A stretch of DNA of 64,000 nt, taken from contig NZ_OY762555.1 of the NCBI RefSeq assembly GCF_963666015.1, positions 248,001 to 312,000 of the forward strand, written 5' to 3'. The DNA is from an uncultured Sphaerochaeta sp. (GTDB lineage Bacteria; Spirochaetota; Spirochaetia; Sphaerochaetales; Sphaerochaetaceae). Every line of letters starts with the position of its first letter. The stretch's first letter is position 1. The notes beneath the pieces were generated by a model, which made no database searches, was not told the origin of the DNA, and was given only the letters and a program-made list of their open reading frames with translations. Shown in pieces: positions 17,726-26,219 of this stretch. A program made the translations under genes and the position numbers.

Positions 17726-18475
17726 TTATAGATCAGAGGGTTGAGCAATGACAAGATTCTTTATTTCATTTGCTTTAATCCCTGCTTTTTCTGTAGTAAT
17801 GATACAATTGAAGTCATCAACCTTGGCAAATTCGTGATGACTGAAAGCAGAGAATTTGGTGGAATCTGCAATAAGGATCCGTTTTTTTGAACGTTTAAGC
17901 ACGAGTTTATTGATAACTGAGACATCATGGTCAAAAGACGATACGCCTCCCTTCGTGATTGCACTTGCACCAATGATGCATGTACTGAAATTCATTGTAT
18001 CAATGTTCCCATATACCTCAGGACCATGGGTAATCCCATAGCTATGATCGAGGGATCCTCCAATAATAATCGTCTTGATCTTGTACTCCAATAGTTTCGG
18101 AAGATGGAAAATACCATTGGTAACCACGGTGCAATGCTTGCCTGCCAGAAACCCAATGAGGAAGTTTTCCGTAGTACCCGGGCCGAGATATATGAATTCA
18201 TTATTCTCAAGCGATTTTGCGGCTTTACTGCAGATTAGGTATTTCTCTTCAGAATTAACCTCCAGCCTGGCTACTACCGAGTGTTCGGCCTCTTCATTTG
18301 GCCTTACCCCGCCGCCATTGAGAAGAATAATTTTTCCTTCTTCTTCCAGTTTCTTGAGATCACGACGAACGGTTGGAAGAGAGACGTTTGTCAATTCCAG
18401 CAACTCTTCAATGTAGGCAATCTGCTTCATTTTAATATATGAATAAATCTGGTTCTGACGTACGTAGGGAATCAT
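17726..18475 (-). CDS. DeoR-family transcriptional regulator
   Basis: 249 residues. An N-terminal winged helix-turn-helix with the DeoR pattern (SLPTVRRDLKKLEEEGKI) is followed by a sugar-phosphate-binding DeoR C-terminal domain with the YLGPGTTENF, VVTNGI and GASAITKGGVSSFDHD-type motifs. The start at ATG 18475 is supported by GGAGGT seven bases upstream, and the first ATG at 18488 overlaps that site. It is the first gene of the phosphorylase-mtnA-importer group (10-base gap to the next). Its effector is probably the sugar phosphate made by that pathway. Candidate operator sequences lie upstream of the next gene at 19844-19880. Confidence 0.88.
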   Translation of the reverse strand: MIPYVRQNQIYSYIKMKQIAYIEELLELTNVSLPTVRRDLKKLEEEGKIILLNGGGVRPNEEAEHSVVARLEVNSEEKYLICSKAAKSLENNEFIYLGPGTTENFLIGFLAGKHCTVVTNGIFHLPKLLEYKIKTIIIGGSLDHSYGITHGPEVYGNIDTMNFSTCIIGASAITKGGVSSFDHDVSVINKLVLKRSKKRILIADSTKFSAFSHHEFAKVDDFNCIITTEKAGIKANEIKNLVIAQPSDL

Positions 18476-18509
18476 AACAGTGACCTCCATCTGATCTCAG
18501 TTCTGTTAA

Positions 18510-18538
18510 GATAGGCAGCCCTTAGACGGCTGCCTATC
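18510..18538 (-). terminator. Strong hairpin between the secreted-protein gene and the DeoR gene
   Basis: GATAGGCAGCC (18510-18520) pairs perfectly with its complement at 18528-18538 with a seven-base loop. On the minus strand it follows the stop of the 410-residue protein by about 15 bases. No T-run follows and only 34 bases remain before the DeoR ATG, too little for an independent promoter. It may be a partial terminator or an RNA-stabilising element within one transcript. Confidence 0.6.
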
Positions 18539-18552
18539 CATCACATGGTATC

Positions 18553-19785
18553 TTACTGGTAATCTGCACCGGTTAGATAGCGGTAAAAAGCATTATTTAC
18601 AAACAAGGCCTTCTCCTGTACTTCCAATCCACTCAGGTCTTCCAGAGTATTGATAAGGTTGTTCTTGTTCTCAAGCAGGGAGAAGGGGTGGATGGTATAT
18701 CCGTCCTCCATCAGGATGCAGTCGACGATTTCCTGGTATGCTTGCGGGTCGGCATTGAAAGTCGTGCTATAAAGCGGTTGCCACCAGGCGCCTCGGATCA
18801 ATGCTATGTTGCTGCCCTTTGCTTGATTCTTGTCATTTTTCTTTGCATAGGTGTTGATGATTTGGTCGAATTTCAATAGATCTCCTTCCTTTTCAAACTC
18901 AAATTTCGCATCATACTCAACTGCATAGGCAAGATAGAAATCTTCACTATTTTCCAGAACCATGTAATAGGGACTTGGTTCAGGTACCGGACCCCAGTCA
19001 AGCAGGTATTCATAGATGGAAACTTTTGGTTCTATCTGCAGTTTTGCATCCATTCCTTCACTTGCAAGCAGAACAACAAGCTGTTTCAGGTGGGTCTCAT
19101 CGCTATGGCCATACTGAATGGTACGAGATGAAAGGAATTGTGCATCATCAACGTCCTTCTTCAAGTTGTACCCGGTGGAAGCCTTTCTCTGTACAGCTTC
19201 TGCTCCGATTGCATCAAGATTGTTGTCGGAGAAGAGGGTATAACTGTCAAAAGCGTTGGAGATTCGCATAAGAATATCGCTATCCTGTACATTGCCGATA
19301 TAGTTTCTACTTACACCATTTGCGTTGGCAATGCTCATCAGCAGATTTGCGGCAGTTGGGCTGGCAAGTGACGATGTACCCATGATCTCCTCAGCAATGG
19401 AGGGGGGAAGCAGTGATGCATCCAGGGCACATGCAAGATAGGGTCGTACCTCCTGTGGTACTTCACCTCTGATGCCATGGAAGGCAAGTCTGCTCGATGC
19501 CTTTTCTGGACTGTAGGTCAAGGCCAATTCAGTGAGGTCAGCTGTAGCAACAAGTGCTTTGAAGATGTCCTCCTTCTTATTGATCTCAATTGCTGATCCG
19601 CTCAGTTGGTTGAGCGCGTTCTCTAAGAATGCGATTTCAACCGAATCGCTGGGAAGTGTGATCCCAAAATAGTGCTCAAGGTATTCAGGATTGCTTTGAT
19701 CGGCAAACTGACCTTCATTGATTCCAGCCCCAAAGAGCAGAGTTGTCAAGCATAGTATGCTCACAAACATCGTAAATTTTCTCAT
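18553..19785 (-). CDS. Secreted protein of unknown function
   Basis: About 410 residues. The ATG at 19785 has AAGGAGA upstream, and a Sec signal peptide follows (cleavage expected after LLFGAG). There is no lipobox and no later membrane segment. The mature protein is acidic, with no family I recognise. It is mixed alpha/beta by eye, with an alpha-helical first half and a YMVLENSEDFYLAYAVEY segment in the second half. It lies directly upstream of, and on the same strand as, the DeoR-phosphorylase-mtnA-importer genes, and only a hairpin intervenes. A role in the same uptake system is possible but unproven. Confidence 0.75.
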   Translation of the reverse strand: MRKFTMFVSILCLTTLLFGAGINEGQFADQSNPEYLEHYFGITLPSDSVEIAFLENALNQLSGSAIEINKKEDIFKALVATADLTELALTYSPEKASSRLAFHGIRGEVPQEVRPYLACALDASLLPPSIAEEIMGTSSLASPTAANLLMSIANANGVSRNYIGNVQDSDILMRISNAFDSYTLFSDNNLDAIGAEAVQRKASTGYNLKKDVDDAQFLSSRTIQYGHSDETHLKQLVVLLASEGMDAKLQIEPKVSIYEYLLDWGPVPEPSPYYMVLENSEDFYLAYAVEYDAKFEFEKEGDLLKFDQIINTYAKKNDKNQAKGSNIALIRGAWWQPLYSTTFNADPQAYQEIVDCILMEDGYTIHPFSLLENKNNLINTLEDLSGLEVQEKALFVNNAFYRYLTGADYQ

Positions 19786-19843
19786 GTTGTCTCTCCTTTT
19801 ATAGTATTCCAATGGTGTAATCCCATGTAAGAACGTATCATTG

Positions 19844-19880
19844 AATCATAAATATGTCTAGAAAAATCATAAAATGATTT
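19844..19880. promoter_or_regulatory. Candidate operator: palindrome and 21-bp-spaced direct repeat
   Basis: AAATCATaaaATGATTT (19864-19880) is a perfect 7-bp inverted repeat. AATCATAAA occurs at 19844-19852 and again at 19865-19873, exactly 21 bases (two helical turns) apart. The site lies 60-95 bases upstream of the secreted-protein start. DeoR-type regulators often bind such repeats, and the regulator is encoded two genes downstream. Confidence 0.45.
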
Positions 19881-20051
19881 AATATGAATTTGTTTTATGT
19901 CATTGATTATCCCTTGAATATTCAGGAAGTGTACATATGTTTGATCTATTCAAGGGAGAGGAAAGTCATGATAAGATGTTTGCTAGAGAGGGATTGTAAT
20001 GGATAAGATTAAGTAAAAGATTGCTAATAGCAAATAATTATAGCATGTTTC

Positions 20052-20081
20052 TTGACAAAGTGCCAACTTTAATAGTTTAAT
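20052..20081 (+). promoter_or_regulatory. Sigma-70-type promoter of the oligopeptide ABC operon
   Basis: A perfect -35 TTGACA (20052-20057) is 18 bases from a -10 TTTAAT (20076-20081). Transcription would begin near 20088, leaving a leader of about 135 bases. Ends of the leader carry TTGTCGGA (20086-20093) and its complement TCCGACAA (20180-20187), and a short GTTCC/GGAAC repeat lies at 20161-20177, so the leader may fold. Confidence 0.6.
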
Positions 20082-20223
20082 AGAGTTGTCGGATACAGGA
20101 ATTACACAAACTATGTTACGTGCATTGGTTGCACTGGTGGCCTGTATGTTTTTGAAAATTGTTCCAAATTTAGGAACTTCCGACAAGAAAACGTCTAGAT
20201 TCGAACAACTTTGAGGAGGAATT

Positions 20224-21729
20224 ATGCGACGTACATTACTAGTAGTACTTTTACTTGCAATACCTATGATGGTATTTGCAGGAGGAGCCGCTGAGAAAGC
20301 AGCTCCTGTTAAACAGATCCGAGTAGCAGACCAGGTCCCTGGATTGATAACCCCGGGTGTCTGGGATGGTCAGGTATTCTCCATGAACTCATCCATCTAT
20401 GAGTATCTTATGGAAATCAATGCAGAAACCGGTGAACTTGATCCTGTGCTTGCAACAAGCTGGGAAACCGACGCTGGTAAGGTCTGGATCTTTAAGCTGA
20501 GAGAGGGTGTCAAGTTCCACAATGGTTCTGATTTTACCGCTGAGGATGTGAAATTTACACTTGAAAGAACCCAGGATCCTGATCTTGGACATCTGAAGAA
20601 GTCTGACTTTGAGGTTATGGAATCTGTGCGTGTAATTGATGATTATACGGTTGAGATAACGCTCAAAGAGCCTCGCCCGACTTTTGTATATCAGATGACC
20701 GACTACAGTATGGCAATCCTTTCCAGCGAGTATGACTATGACTCCTTCGGAGAAACCAAGCCAATGGGTACTGGTCCTTTCATGATGAGTCAGTTGGTTC
20801 CCAAGGAATCTGCATTACTCGAGAAGAATCCAAACTACTGGGTAGAAGGACTTCCCAAGGTCGATCAGATTGCCATTTACTTTGTAGGCGATATTGATGC
20901 CAGCATCTCCATGCTTGAATCTGATCGTGTAGATGTCGTTCCTTTCATCACCCCAGAGATTAAGCAGCGTCTTGATGGTGTTGATGGCATTTCTGTCATC
21001 TCTCCTTACCAGGAACAGAGATTCATCTCCATGCGTGTTGATGAGGCTCCCTTTGATGACAACCGCGTCCGATTGGCTTTCAAGTATGCCATGGATCCAG
21101 AGATAATTGCCCGCAGTACCGCTAAAATGGAACTGGGCGATGGAGTCTACTATAATGAGACCCCGATCATGAATGCATTGGCTGAGTACAAAGAGTTGCC
21201 ATTACGTGAGAGAAATATTGCAAAGGCAAAGGAATTGCTTGCAGAAGCTGGCTATCCTAATGGCTTGAGCACTGAACTCTACTACGCTTCTGACCACCCA
21301 TTTGGTAAGGAGCTCAGCCAGACGGTCAAGGAATTGGCTGCTGAGGCTGGATTCGATATTGAGCTGAAGGGATATACCCGTGACGTGTACCTCTCACAGT
21401 ACTGGTTGAATGTTCCCATCTCCCTCACCGGGTGGGGTGGTCGTATTGACCCATCCATGTTGCTCGCCCTTGCCTTTAAGGGCGGTGGTCCTTGGAACGA
21501 GTCCCATCTGGACGCACCTGCTCTCAACGATCTAATTGAAAAGATTTCCGGTGAGGCAGATCCTGATCAGCGTATGAGCTACTACCATGATCTTCAGGAA
21601 TGGTTCTATGAGAATGGGCCACTGATCAACGTACAGGTTCCATATCTGGTGGCGATCAATGACAGTGTTGTTGGTTACCGGCAGCCGATTACCATGCTTC
21701 CACAATATAAGTACATGGATATTCTATGA
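20224..21729 (+). CDS. Dipeptide/oligopeptide ABC transporter substrate-binding protein (family 5)
   Basis: 501 residues, normal for SBP family 5 (PF00496). Features include GELDPVLATSWET, FKLREGVKFHNGSDFTAEDVKFT and MGTGPFM, all typical of DppA/OppA proteins. The signal peptide ends VFAGGAAEK without a lipobox Cys, like the other binding proteins in this window. A strong ribosome-binding site (GAGGAGGAATT) and a promoter with a perfect -35 lie upstream. It is the first of four overlapping genes encoding a whole importer. Family 5 proteins bind peptides, oligosaccharides or nickel. Nothing here picks one. Confidence 0.9.
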   Translation: MRRTLLVVLLLAIPMMVFAGGAAEKAAPVKQIRVADQVPGLITPGVWDGQVFSMNSSIYEYLMEINAETGELDPVLATSWETDAGKVWIFKLREGVKFHNGSDFTAEDVKFTLERTQDPDLGHLKKSDFEVMESVRVIDDYTVEITLKEPRPTFVYQMTDYSMAILSSEYDYDSFGETKPMGTGPFMMSQLVPKESALLEKNPNYWVEGLPKVDQIAIYFVGDIDASISMLESDRVDVVPFITPEIKQRLDGVDGISVISPYQEQRFISMRVDEAPFDDNRVRLAFKYAMDPEIIARSTAKMELGDGVYYNETPIMNALAEYKELPLRERNIAKAKELLAEAGYPNGLSTELYYASDHPFGKELSQTVKELAAEAGFDIELKGYTRDVYLSQYWLNVPISLTGWGGRIDPSMLLALAFKGGGPWNESHLDAPALNDLIEKISGEADPDQRMSYYHDLQEWFYENGPLINVQVPYLVAINDSVVGYRQPITMLPQYKYMDIL

Positions 21730-22694
21730 AGAGATTAATGCAAATGTTTCTTCGTCGTCTGGGGTCGCTTCTTGCGACCCTGGTCGTCATGTCGTTCATC
21801 ATCTTCTTGCTTGTTGAAATCATGCCAGGTGATGTTGCACAGATGATTCTGGGCCAAAGTGCTACAGAGGAGGCCGTAGCTTCCCTCCGTGAGGCAAGGG
21901 GGCTCAATGATCCCTTGCTGGAACGCTATGGAAGATGGATTAAAGGCGTAGCGGTCGGTGATTTAGGTGAATCTATATACATGAAAGGTGTTTCAATCAA
22001 CTCCATACTTTGGAGGAAGGTCGGCCATTCAGTAATACTAGCCATGACAGCCTTTATCATTTTTGTTCCACTATCTATCTTCTTTGGGGTATTGGCAGGG
22101 GTAAAGGAGAAAAAACCGACAGACTCCATCATCTCCTTCTTTGGTTTGGCGACGATGGCCCTCCCTGAGTTTGTTTCCGGTGTTATTCTTATCACCGTCT
22201 TTGCTGTCCAGTTGGACTGGTTTCCCATTGTCAGCGTTATTCCCATTGGGGAAAGTATATGGCAGAATCTGAACATTGTTATTCTTCCTGCATTATCCAT
22301 TACATTTGTAATGTTCGGATATATCTCGAGAATGCAACGTTCTTCCATGATCACCGTTATGAATTCTGACTACATCAGGGCAGCAACCTTGAAAGGTATG
22401 CCGCGCAAGTATGTCATTTTCAGGCATGCGTTGAAAAATGCAATGCTTCCCACAATTACCATTATTGGTATGAATATGGGTTGGTTGTTTGGTGGTCTTG
22501 TCGTAGTTGAGACGCTCTTTGGGTTCCCAGGGATGGGCTCATTGCTGATGACTGGAATCAAGACACGAGATGTACCCCTTATTGAGGCTTGTGTGCTCTT
22601 GATAACCGTCATCTACTCACTCTCTACGATGATTACCGACATTATGTATAGCTATCTCAATCCGAGAATCAGATACCAAGGAGGCCAGAAATGA
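21726..22694 (+). CDS. Dipeptide/oligopeptide ABC transporter permease (DppB-like)
   Basis: 322 residues with the DppB/OppB architecture: an N-terminal helix, a periplasmic segment with the PGDVAQMILG motif, then five more helices with the EAA-type loop (YIRAATLKGMPRKYVIFRHALKNAM). It overlaps the binding-protein gene by four bases (ATGA) and the next permease by four bases. It forms half of the membrane channel. Confidence 0.92.
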   Translation: MKRLMQMFLRRLGSLLATLVVMSFIIFLLVEIMPGDVAQMILGQSATEEAVASLREARGLNDPLLERYGRWIKGVAVGDLGESIYMKGVSINSILWRKVGHSVILAMTAFIIFVPLSIFFGVLAGVKEKKPTDSIISFFGLATMALPEFVSGVILITVFAVQLDWFPIVSVIPIGESIWQNLNIVILPALSITFVMFGYISRMQRSSMITVMNSDYIRAATLKGMPRKYVIFRHALKNAMLPTITIIGMNMGWLFGGLVVVETLFGFPGMGSLLMTGIKTRDVPLIEACVLLITVIYSLSTMITDIMYSYLNPRIRYQGGQK

Positions 22695-23521
22695 AGTATT
22701 TCTTGTATCAATTGAAGAAAAGCCCATTGGCCATGGTTGGTATCGCAATCATCTTGTTCTGGTTAATAGCTGCTGCAGTAGGTCCATCCTTGATTCCCTT
22801 TACGCATACGGCGATGGATTCTGAGAATCAGATGGCCTCCCCTGGTGAATATGGTCATGTGTTGGGAACCGATGGGCTTGGCCGCGATATCCTTGCGAGA
22901 ATTGTCTATGGCAGCCGATCAATCCTTACCGTAGCACTACTGACTTCCATATTTTCCACATTGGTGGGTATCTTACTTGGGTTTTCAGCAGGGTACTTTG
23001 GAGGGAAGCTTGATACCGCATTCCTTCGAGCAATGGATATTCTTATGGCCATACCTCCCTTGGTATTGTCCATGGTTATCCTTGGTATTCTTGGAGATTC
23101 CAGTATTGCGAGCTTGACGATCATTGTATCCATTGCGTTCGTACCTGCTACAGCACGTGTCTCCCGTGGAGTGCTTTTAACAGAAAAGAGCCAAGAGTAT
23201 GTTTCTGCTGCTCGTATTCGAGGTGAGAACCATCTCTACATCATGTTTGTTGAGATACTCCCCAATACCATGGGACCTATTATTGTTGAAGCTACTGCAC
23301 GATTTGCATATTCAATTATGATGGTTGCCTCACTCGGTTTTTTGGGAGTTGGATTGCAACCTCCCACCCCTGACTGGGGTATGATGGTTATCGAGAACAA
23401 GCCGGTCATTGCACAAGCGCCTTGGGCGGTTCTGTTTCCAGCCTTGGCTATCGCTTCCTTGGTGATTGCCATCTCAATTTTCTCTGACTTTGTCAGTAAG
23501 GTATTGATACATGAACGATAA
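22691..23521 (+). CDS. Dipeptide/oligopeptide ABC transporter permease (DppC-like)
   Basis: 276 residues with the DppC/OppC pattern: the HVLGTDGLGRDILARIVYGSR motif after the first helix, and the EAA-like loop around YVSAARIRGENHLYIMFVEILPN. It overlaps both flanking genes (four bases upstream, eleven downstream) and pairs with the DppB-like subunit. Confidence 0.92.
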   Translation: MKYFLYQLKKSPLAMVGIAIILFWLIAAAVGPSLIPFTHTAMDSENQMASPGEYGHVLGTDGLGRDILARIVYGSRSILTVALLTSIFSTLVGILLGFSAGYFGGKLDTAFLRAMDILMAIPPLVLSMVILGILGDSSIASLTIIVSIAFVPATARVSRGVLLTEKSQEYVSAARIRGENHLYIMFVEILPNTMGPIIVEATARFAYSIMMVASLGFLGVGLQPPTPDWGMMVIENKPVIAQAPWAVLFPALAIASLVIAISIFSDFVSKVLIHER

Positions 23522-25496
23522 TATTTTAGAAATTGAAAACCTCCATGTACGATTCAACACCTTTGATGGAACCTTCTCTGCAGTCAACAGTGTATCCTTG
23601 AATCTGGAATATAGTGAATCGATTGGCATCATAGGTGAATCGGGTTGTGGAAAGAGTACCCTGGCTTTCACTGTAATGCGCTACCTTGCTAGTAATGCAG
23701 AGGTAGATGGAGCTATCCGTTTCAAGGGCGAGAATTTGCTTGAGAAATCGGAGAAAGATATGGAATCTGTACGTGGTAATAGAATAGCCATGGTTTTCCA
23801 GAATCCATACTCCTCCCTCAATCCTTCTCTTACCATCGGCTTCCAGCTCGATGAAGTGGGAATGCATCACCAAAAGCTCAACAAGGCAAAGGCAAGGAAA
23901 GCAACAATTGAAGCTTTGGAGATGATGAACCTTGGAGATCCCAAAGGCATTGTGAGGAGATATCCTCACCAGGTTAGTGGGGGAATCCAGCAAAGAATCT
24001 GTATTGCGATGGCATTGCTCTGTAAGCCGGATCTTATGATTCTTGATGAACCAACTACTGCGTTGGATGTCACTACAGAGGCTGTCATTCTTGATTCTAT
24101 CGCAGAACTCAGGGATAAGCTGAAAATGTCCATGATCTATATCTCGCATGATATTGGTGTTATCAATAAAGTAGCTGAGAACATTGTGGTCATGTACAGC
24201 GGAGAGATAGTTGAGAGTGGTCCCAAACAGCAAATATTTGAGAATCCTGTACACCCGTATACCCGTGCCTTGATCAATTGTATGCCCCGAGGTGGGGTAG
24301 TGAAGGAAAAGACAAAGTTGAACACCATCCCCGGCTATGTGAAGAAACGTGGGGCGGATGAAGGTGGCTGTCCGTTTGCTGACAGGTGTGATAAAAAGAA
24401 CGATACCTGTATCAGTGAATACGGGATTAAGAAGATAGAAGGAGCCCACTTTGCTGCCTGCGATCGCGCCTATGCTGAGGATATCCCCGACAAACTGAAG
24501 GTACGACTTACGCCAACCCCACGCAAGGATGATCCAGATTTTGACAGTGAGAAAGATCTGTTGAAGGTTGAGAACTTGCATAAGATCTATGGAAGCAGGC
24601 GTAAAGTGTATGCAGTCAATGGCATTGAGTTCTCAGTCAAACCACATTCCATCCTTGGTATTGTAGGTGAATCAGGATGTGGTAAATCCACTACCGGACA
24701 TATGGTCAGTGGATTGTTCCCCCCATCCAAGGGGAGAATACTTTTCGGGGATACTGATATTTCCATTGGCTGGAATAAGCGGGACAAGGAGACGCTGAAG
24801 AACATTCAGCTCATTTTCCAGAATCCTGGGCGGAGTCTCAATCCTTCCCACACCGTTGAAAAGATCATTGGTCGAACCATGCAGAAGCTTGCAAACATCA
24901 ATGATGCGAATGAGCGGCGTGAGAAGATCATCGATATCCTCAGGAAGGTTGACTTGGGTAAGGAATATTTAGAGAAGAAACCCCGTCAGCTCAGTGGAGG
25001 AGAACAGCAGCGTGTGGCTATTGCACGTTCACTCTCCATCTCTCCAAACCTGATCGTCTGTGATGAGCCAACCAGTGCACTTGACGTCTCTGTCCAGGCA
25101 TCGGTACTCAACCTGCTCAACGACCTACAGGTGGACACGCATGTTGCCTACTTGTTCATATCGCATGACCTGAATGTCATCAACTACCTCAGTGATTACA
25201 TCATGGTCATGTATGCAGGAAAGATTGCTGAATATGGGAAACGGGATGAGGTGATGGACAACTCCCACCACCCATATACCGAGGCACTGCTCTCAGCTGT
25301 TCCTGAGGTTGACCCGACAAAGCAGAAGGAGATCATTGAGCTGGAAGGAATGCTTCCAGACCCTGCAAAGAAGGTGAAGGGGTGTCCGTTTGCCGGTCGA
25401 TGTCATAAGCAGGTAGGTGAGATTTGCGAGAAGGAGTATCCACCCATGGTGCGTCTCTCCGAGGATCACTACTACTTCTGCCACATCAAGCCGTAG
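23511..25496 (+). CDS. Fused DppD-DppF-like ATPase of the oligopeptide ABC transporter
   Basis: 661 residues holding two complete ABC domains, each followed by the oligopeptide-transporter C-terminal extension with its Cys cluster (GGCPFADRC and KGCPFAGRC) that usually binds an iron-sulfur cluster. Walker A motifs are GESGCGKST in both halves. Signatures are VSGGIQQRI (first) and LSGGEQQRV (second), each with an intact Walker B and DEPT. In most bacteria these are two separate genes (dppD and dppF). Here one polypeptide supplies both, joined around residue 330-350. A Rho-independent terminator follows. Confidence 0.93.
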   Translation: MNDNILEIENLHVRFNTFDGTFSAVNSVSLNLEYSESIGIIGESGCGKSTLAFTVMRYLASNAEVDGAIRFKGENLLEKSEKDMESVRGNRIAMVFQNPYSSLNPSLTIGFQLDEVGMHHQKLNKAKARKATIEALEMMNLGDPKGIVRRYPHQVSGGIQQRICIAMALLCKPDLMILDEPTTALDVTTEAVILDSIAELRDKLKMSMIYISHDIGVINKVAENIVVMYSGEIVESGPKQQIFENPVHPYTRALINCMPRGGVVKEKTKLNTIPGYVKKRGADEGGCPFADRCDKKNDTCISEYGIKKIEGAHFAACDRAYAEDIPDKLKVRLTPTPRKDDPDFDSEKDLLKVENLHKIYGSRRKVYAVNGIEFSVKPHSILGIVGESGCGKSTTGHMVSGLFPPSKGRILFGDTDISIGWNKRDKETLKNIQLIFQNPGRSLNPSHTVEKIIGRTMQKLANINDANERREKIIDILRKVDLGKEYLEKKPRQLSGGEQQRVAIARSLSISPNLIVCDEPTSALDVSVQASVLNLLNDLQVDTHVAYLFISHDLNVINYLSDYIMVMYAGKIAEYGKRDEVMDNSHHPYTEALLSAVPEVDPTKQKEIIELEGMLPDPAKKVKGCPFAGRCHKQVGEICEKEYPPMVRLSEDHYYFCHIKP

Positions 25497-25520
25497 GGAT
25501 ATTAAAAACAGCCTAGAAAG

Positions 25521-25555
25521 GGATCATTGGTCTAAAAAACCGATGATCCTTTTCC
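25521..25555 (+). terminator. Rho-independent terminator of the oligopeptide ABC operon
   Basis: GGATCATTGG (25521-25530) pairs with CCGATGATCC (25540-25549), one G-T pair, and is followed by TTTTCCTT. Confidence 0.8.
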
Positions 25556-25621
25556 TTGATGTAACTATCTATATGGAATAATGAGTGATGCCATTAATCA
25601 TATATGATTAAGTATGTCTCT

Positions 25622-26068
25622 CTAGTGCTTTAATTGCTTTACATGCTGTTTCAGCCTACGGATCTGTGTTCGTACGAAGGTTACCATAGGAGTTGGTATG
25701 TTAGAAAAGGTAAACCATCCTGCTTCAGAGAATTCAGAGATGTAGGGTGGTGTTAATTGAATCTTGAGATGATATGTATAGACTCGGTAGTGGAAACCTG
25801 GTACATCAAGCGACCAGAGAAGCAGCATATTCTCTGGGTATGGAACGTTAATTCCCACTTCTTCATGGCACTCCCTTATTGCTGTCTCTTTGTAGAAAAC
25901 CTTTTTCTTGGTATCATACCCATCTCTTGCTTTCTCCCATGTCCCTCCAGGGAAAGCCCACCTATGGTTCTGAGGAGGCATGGAACGTTTTCCCATCAGG
26001 AAAGATACTTCACCTGTCTCAGTGATCGTCCAGAATATGATTCCAGCTCCGTGGTATGGTAGATGCAT
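25622..26068 (-). CDS. Nudix hydrolase
   Basis: 148 residues. The Nudix helix is clear at its C-terminal half (RECHEEVGI, matching REUxEExGU). The loop between the box's first Gly/Glu (PGGTWE) and that helix is longer than the standard 23-residue Nudix box by about eight to ten residues. The enzyme should hydrolyse a nucleoside diphosphate linked to another moiety, using Mg2+. Substrate unknown. AGGAG lies eight bases before the ATG. It is divergent from the following lipoprotein gene. Confidence 0.85.
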   Translation of the reverse strand: MHLPYHGAGIIFWTITETGEVSFLMGKRSMPPQNHRWAFPGGTWEKARDGYDTKKKVFYKETAIRECHEEVGINVPYPENMLLLWSLDVPGFHYRVYTYHLKIQLTPPYISEFSEAGWFTFSNIPTPMVTFVRTQIRRLKQHVKQLKH

Positions 26069-26219
26069 GTATGGGTCTCCTCATTTCAGTATACAGGAAT
26101 GAGTTTCCTCAAGGGCAATAAACTACCACTTCTTTCAGGAACATACATATCATAGATATTGTCTGATTATTAGTTCGGATTATACTGAGAGTATCCTGGT
26201 AGTGACGTGGGAGGTGCTT

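Noticed and set aside
18553..19785. Transglutaminase-like reading of the secreted protein from a segment near LKQLVVLLASEGMDAKL
   Set aside because: The catalytic Cys and a convincing His/Asp pattern are missing.
23526..24581. 351-codon frame opposite the fused ATPase
   Set aside because: Antisense to the clear first ABC domain with Walker motifs. No independent support.
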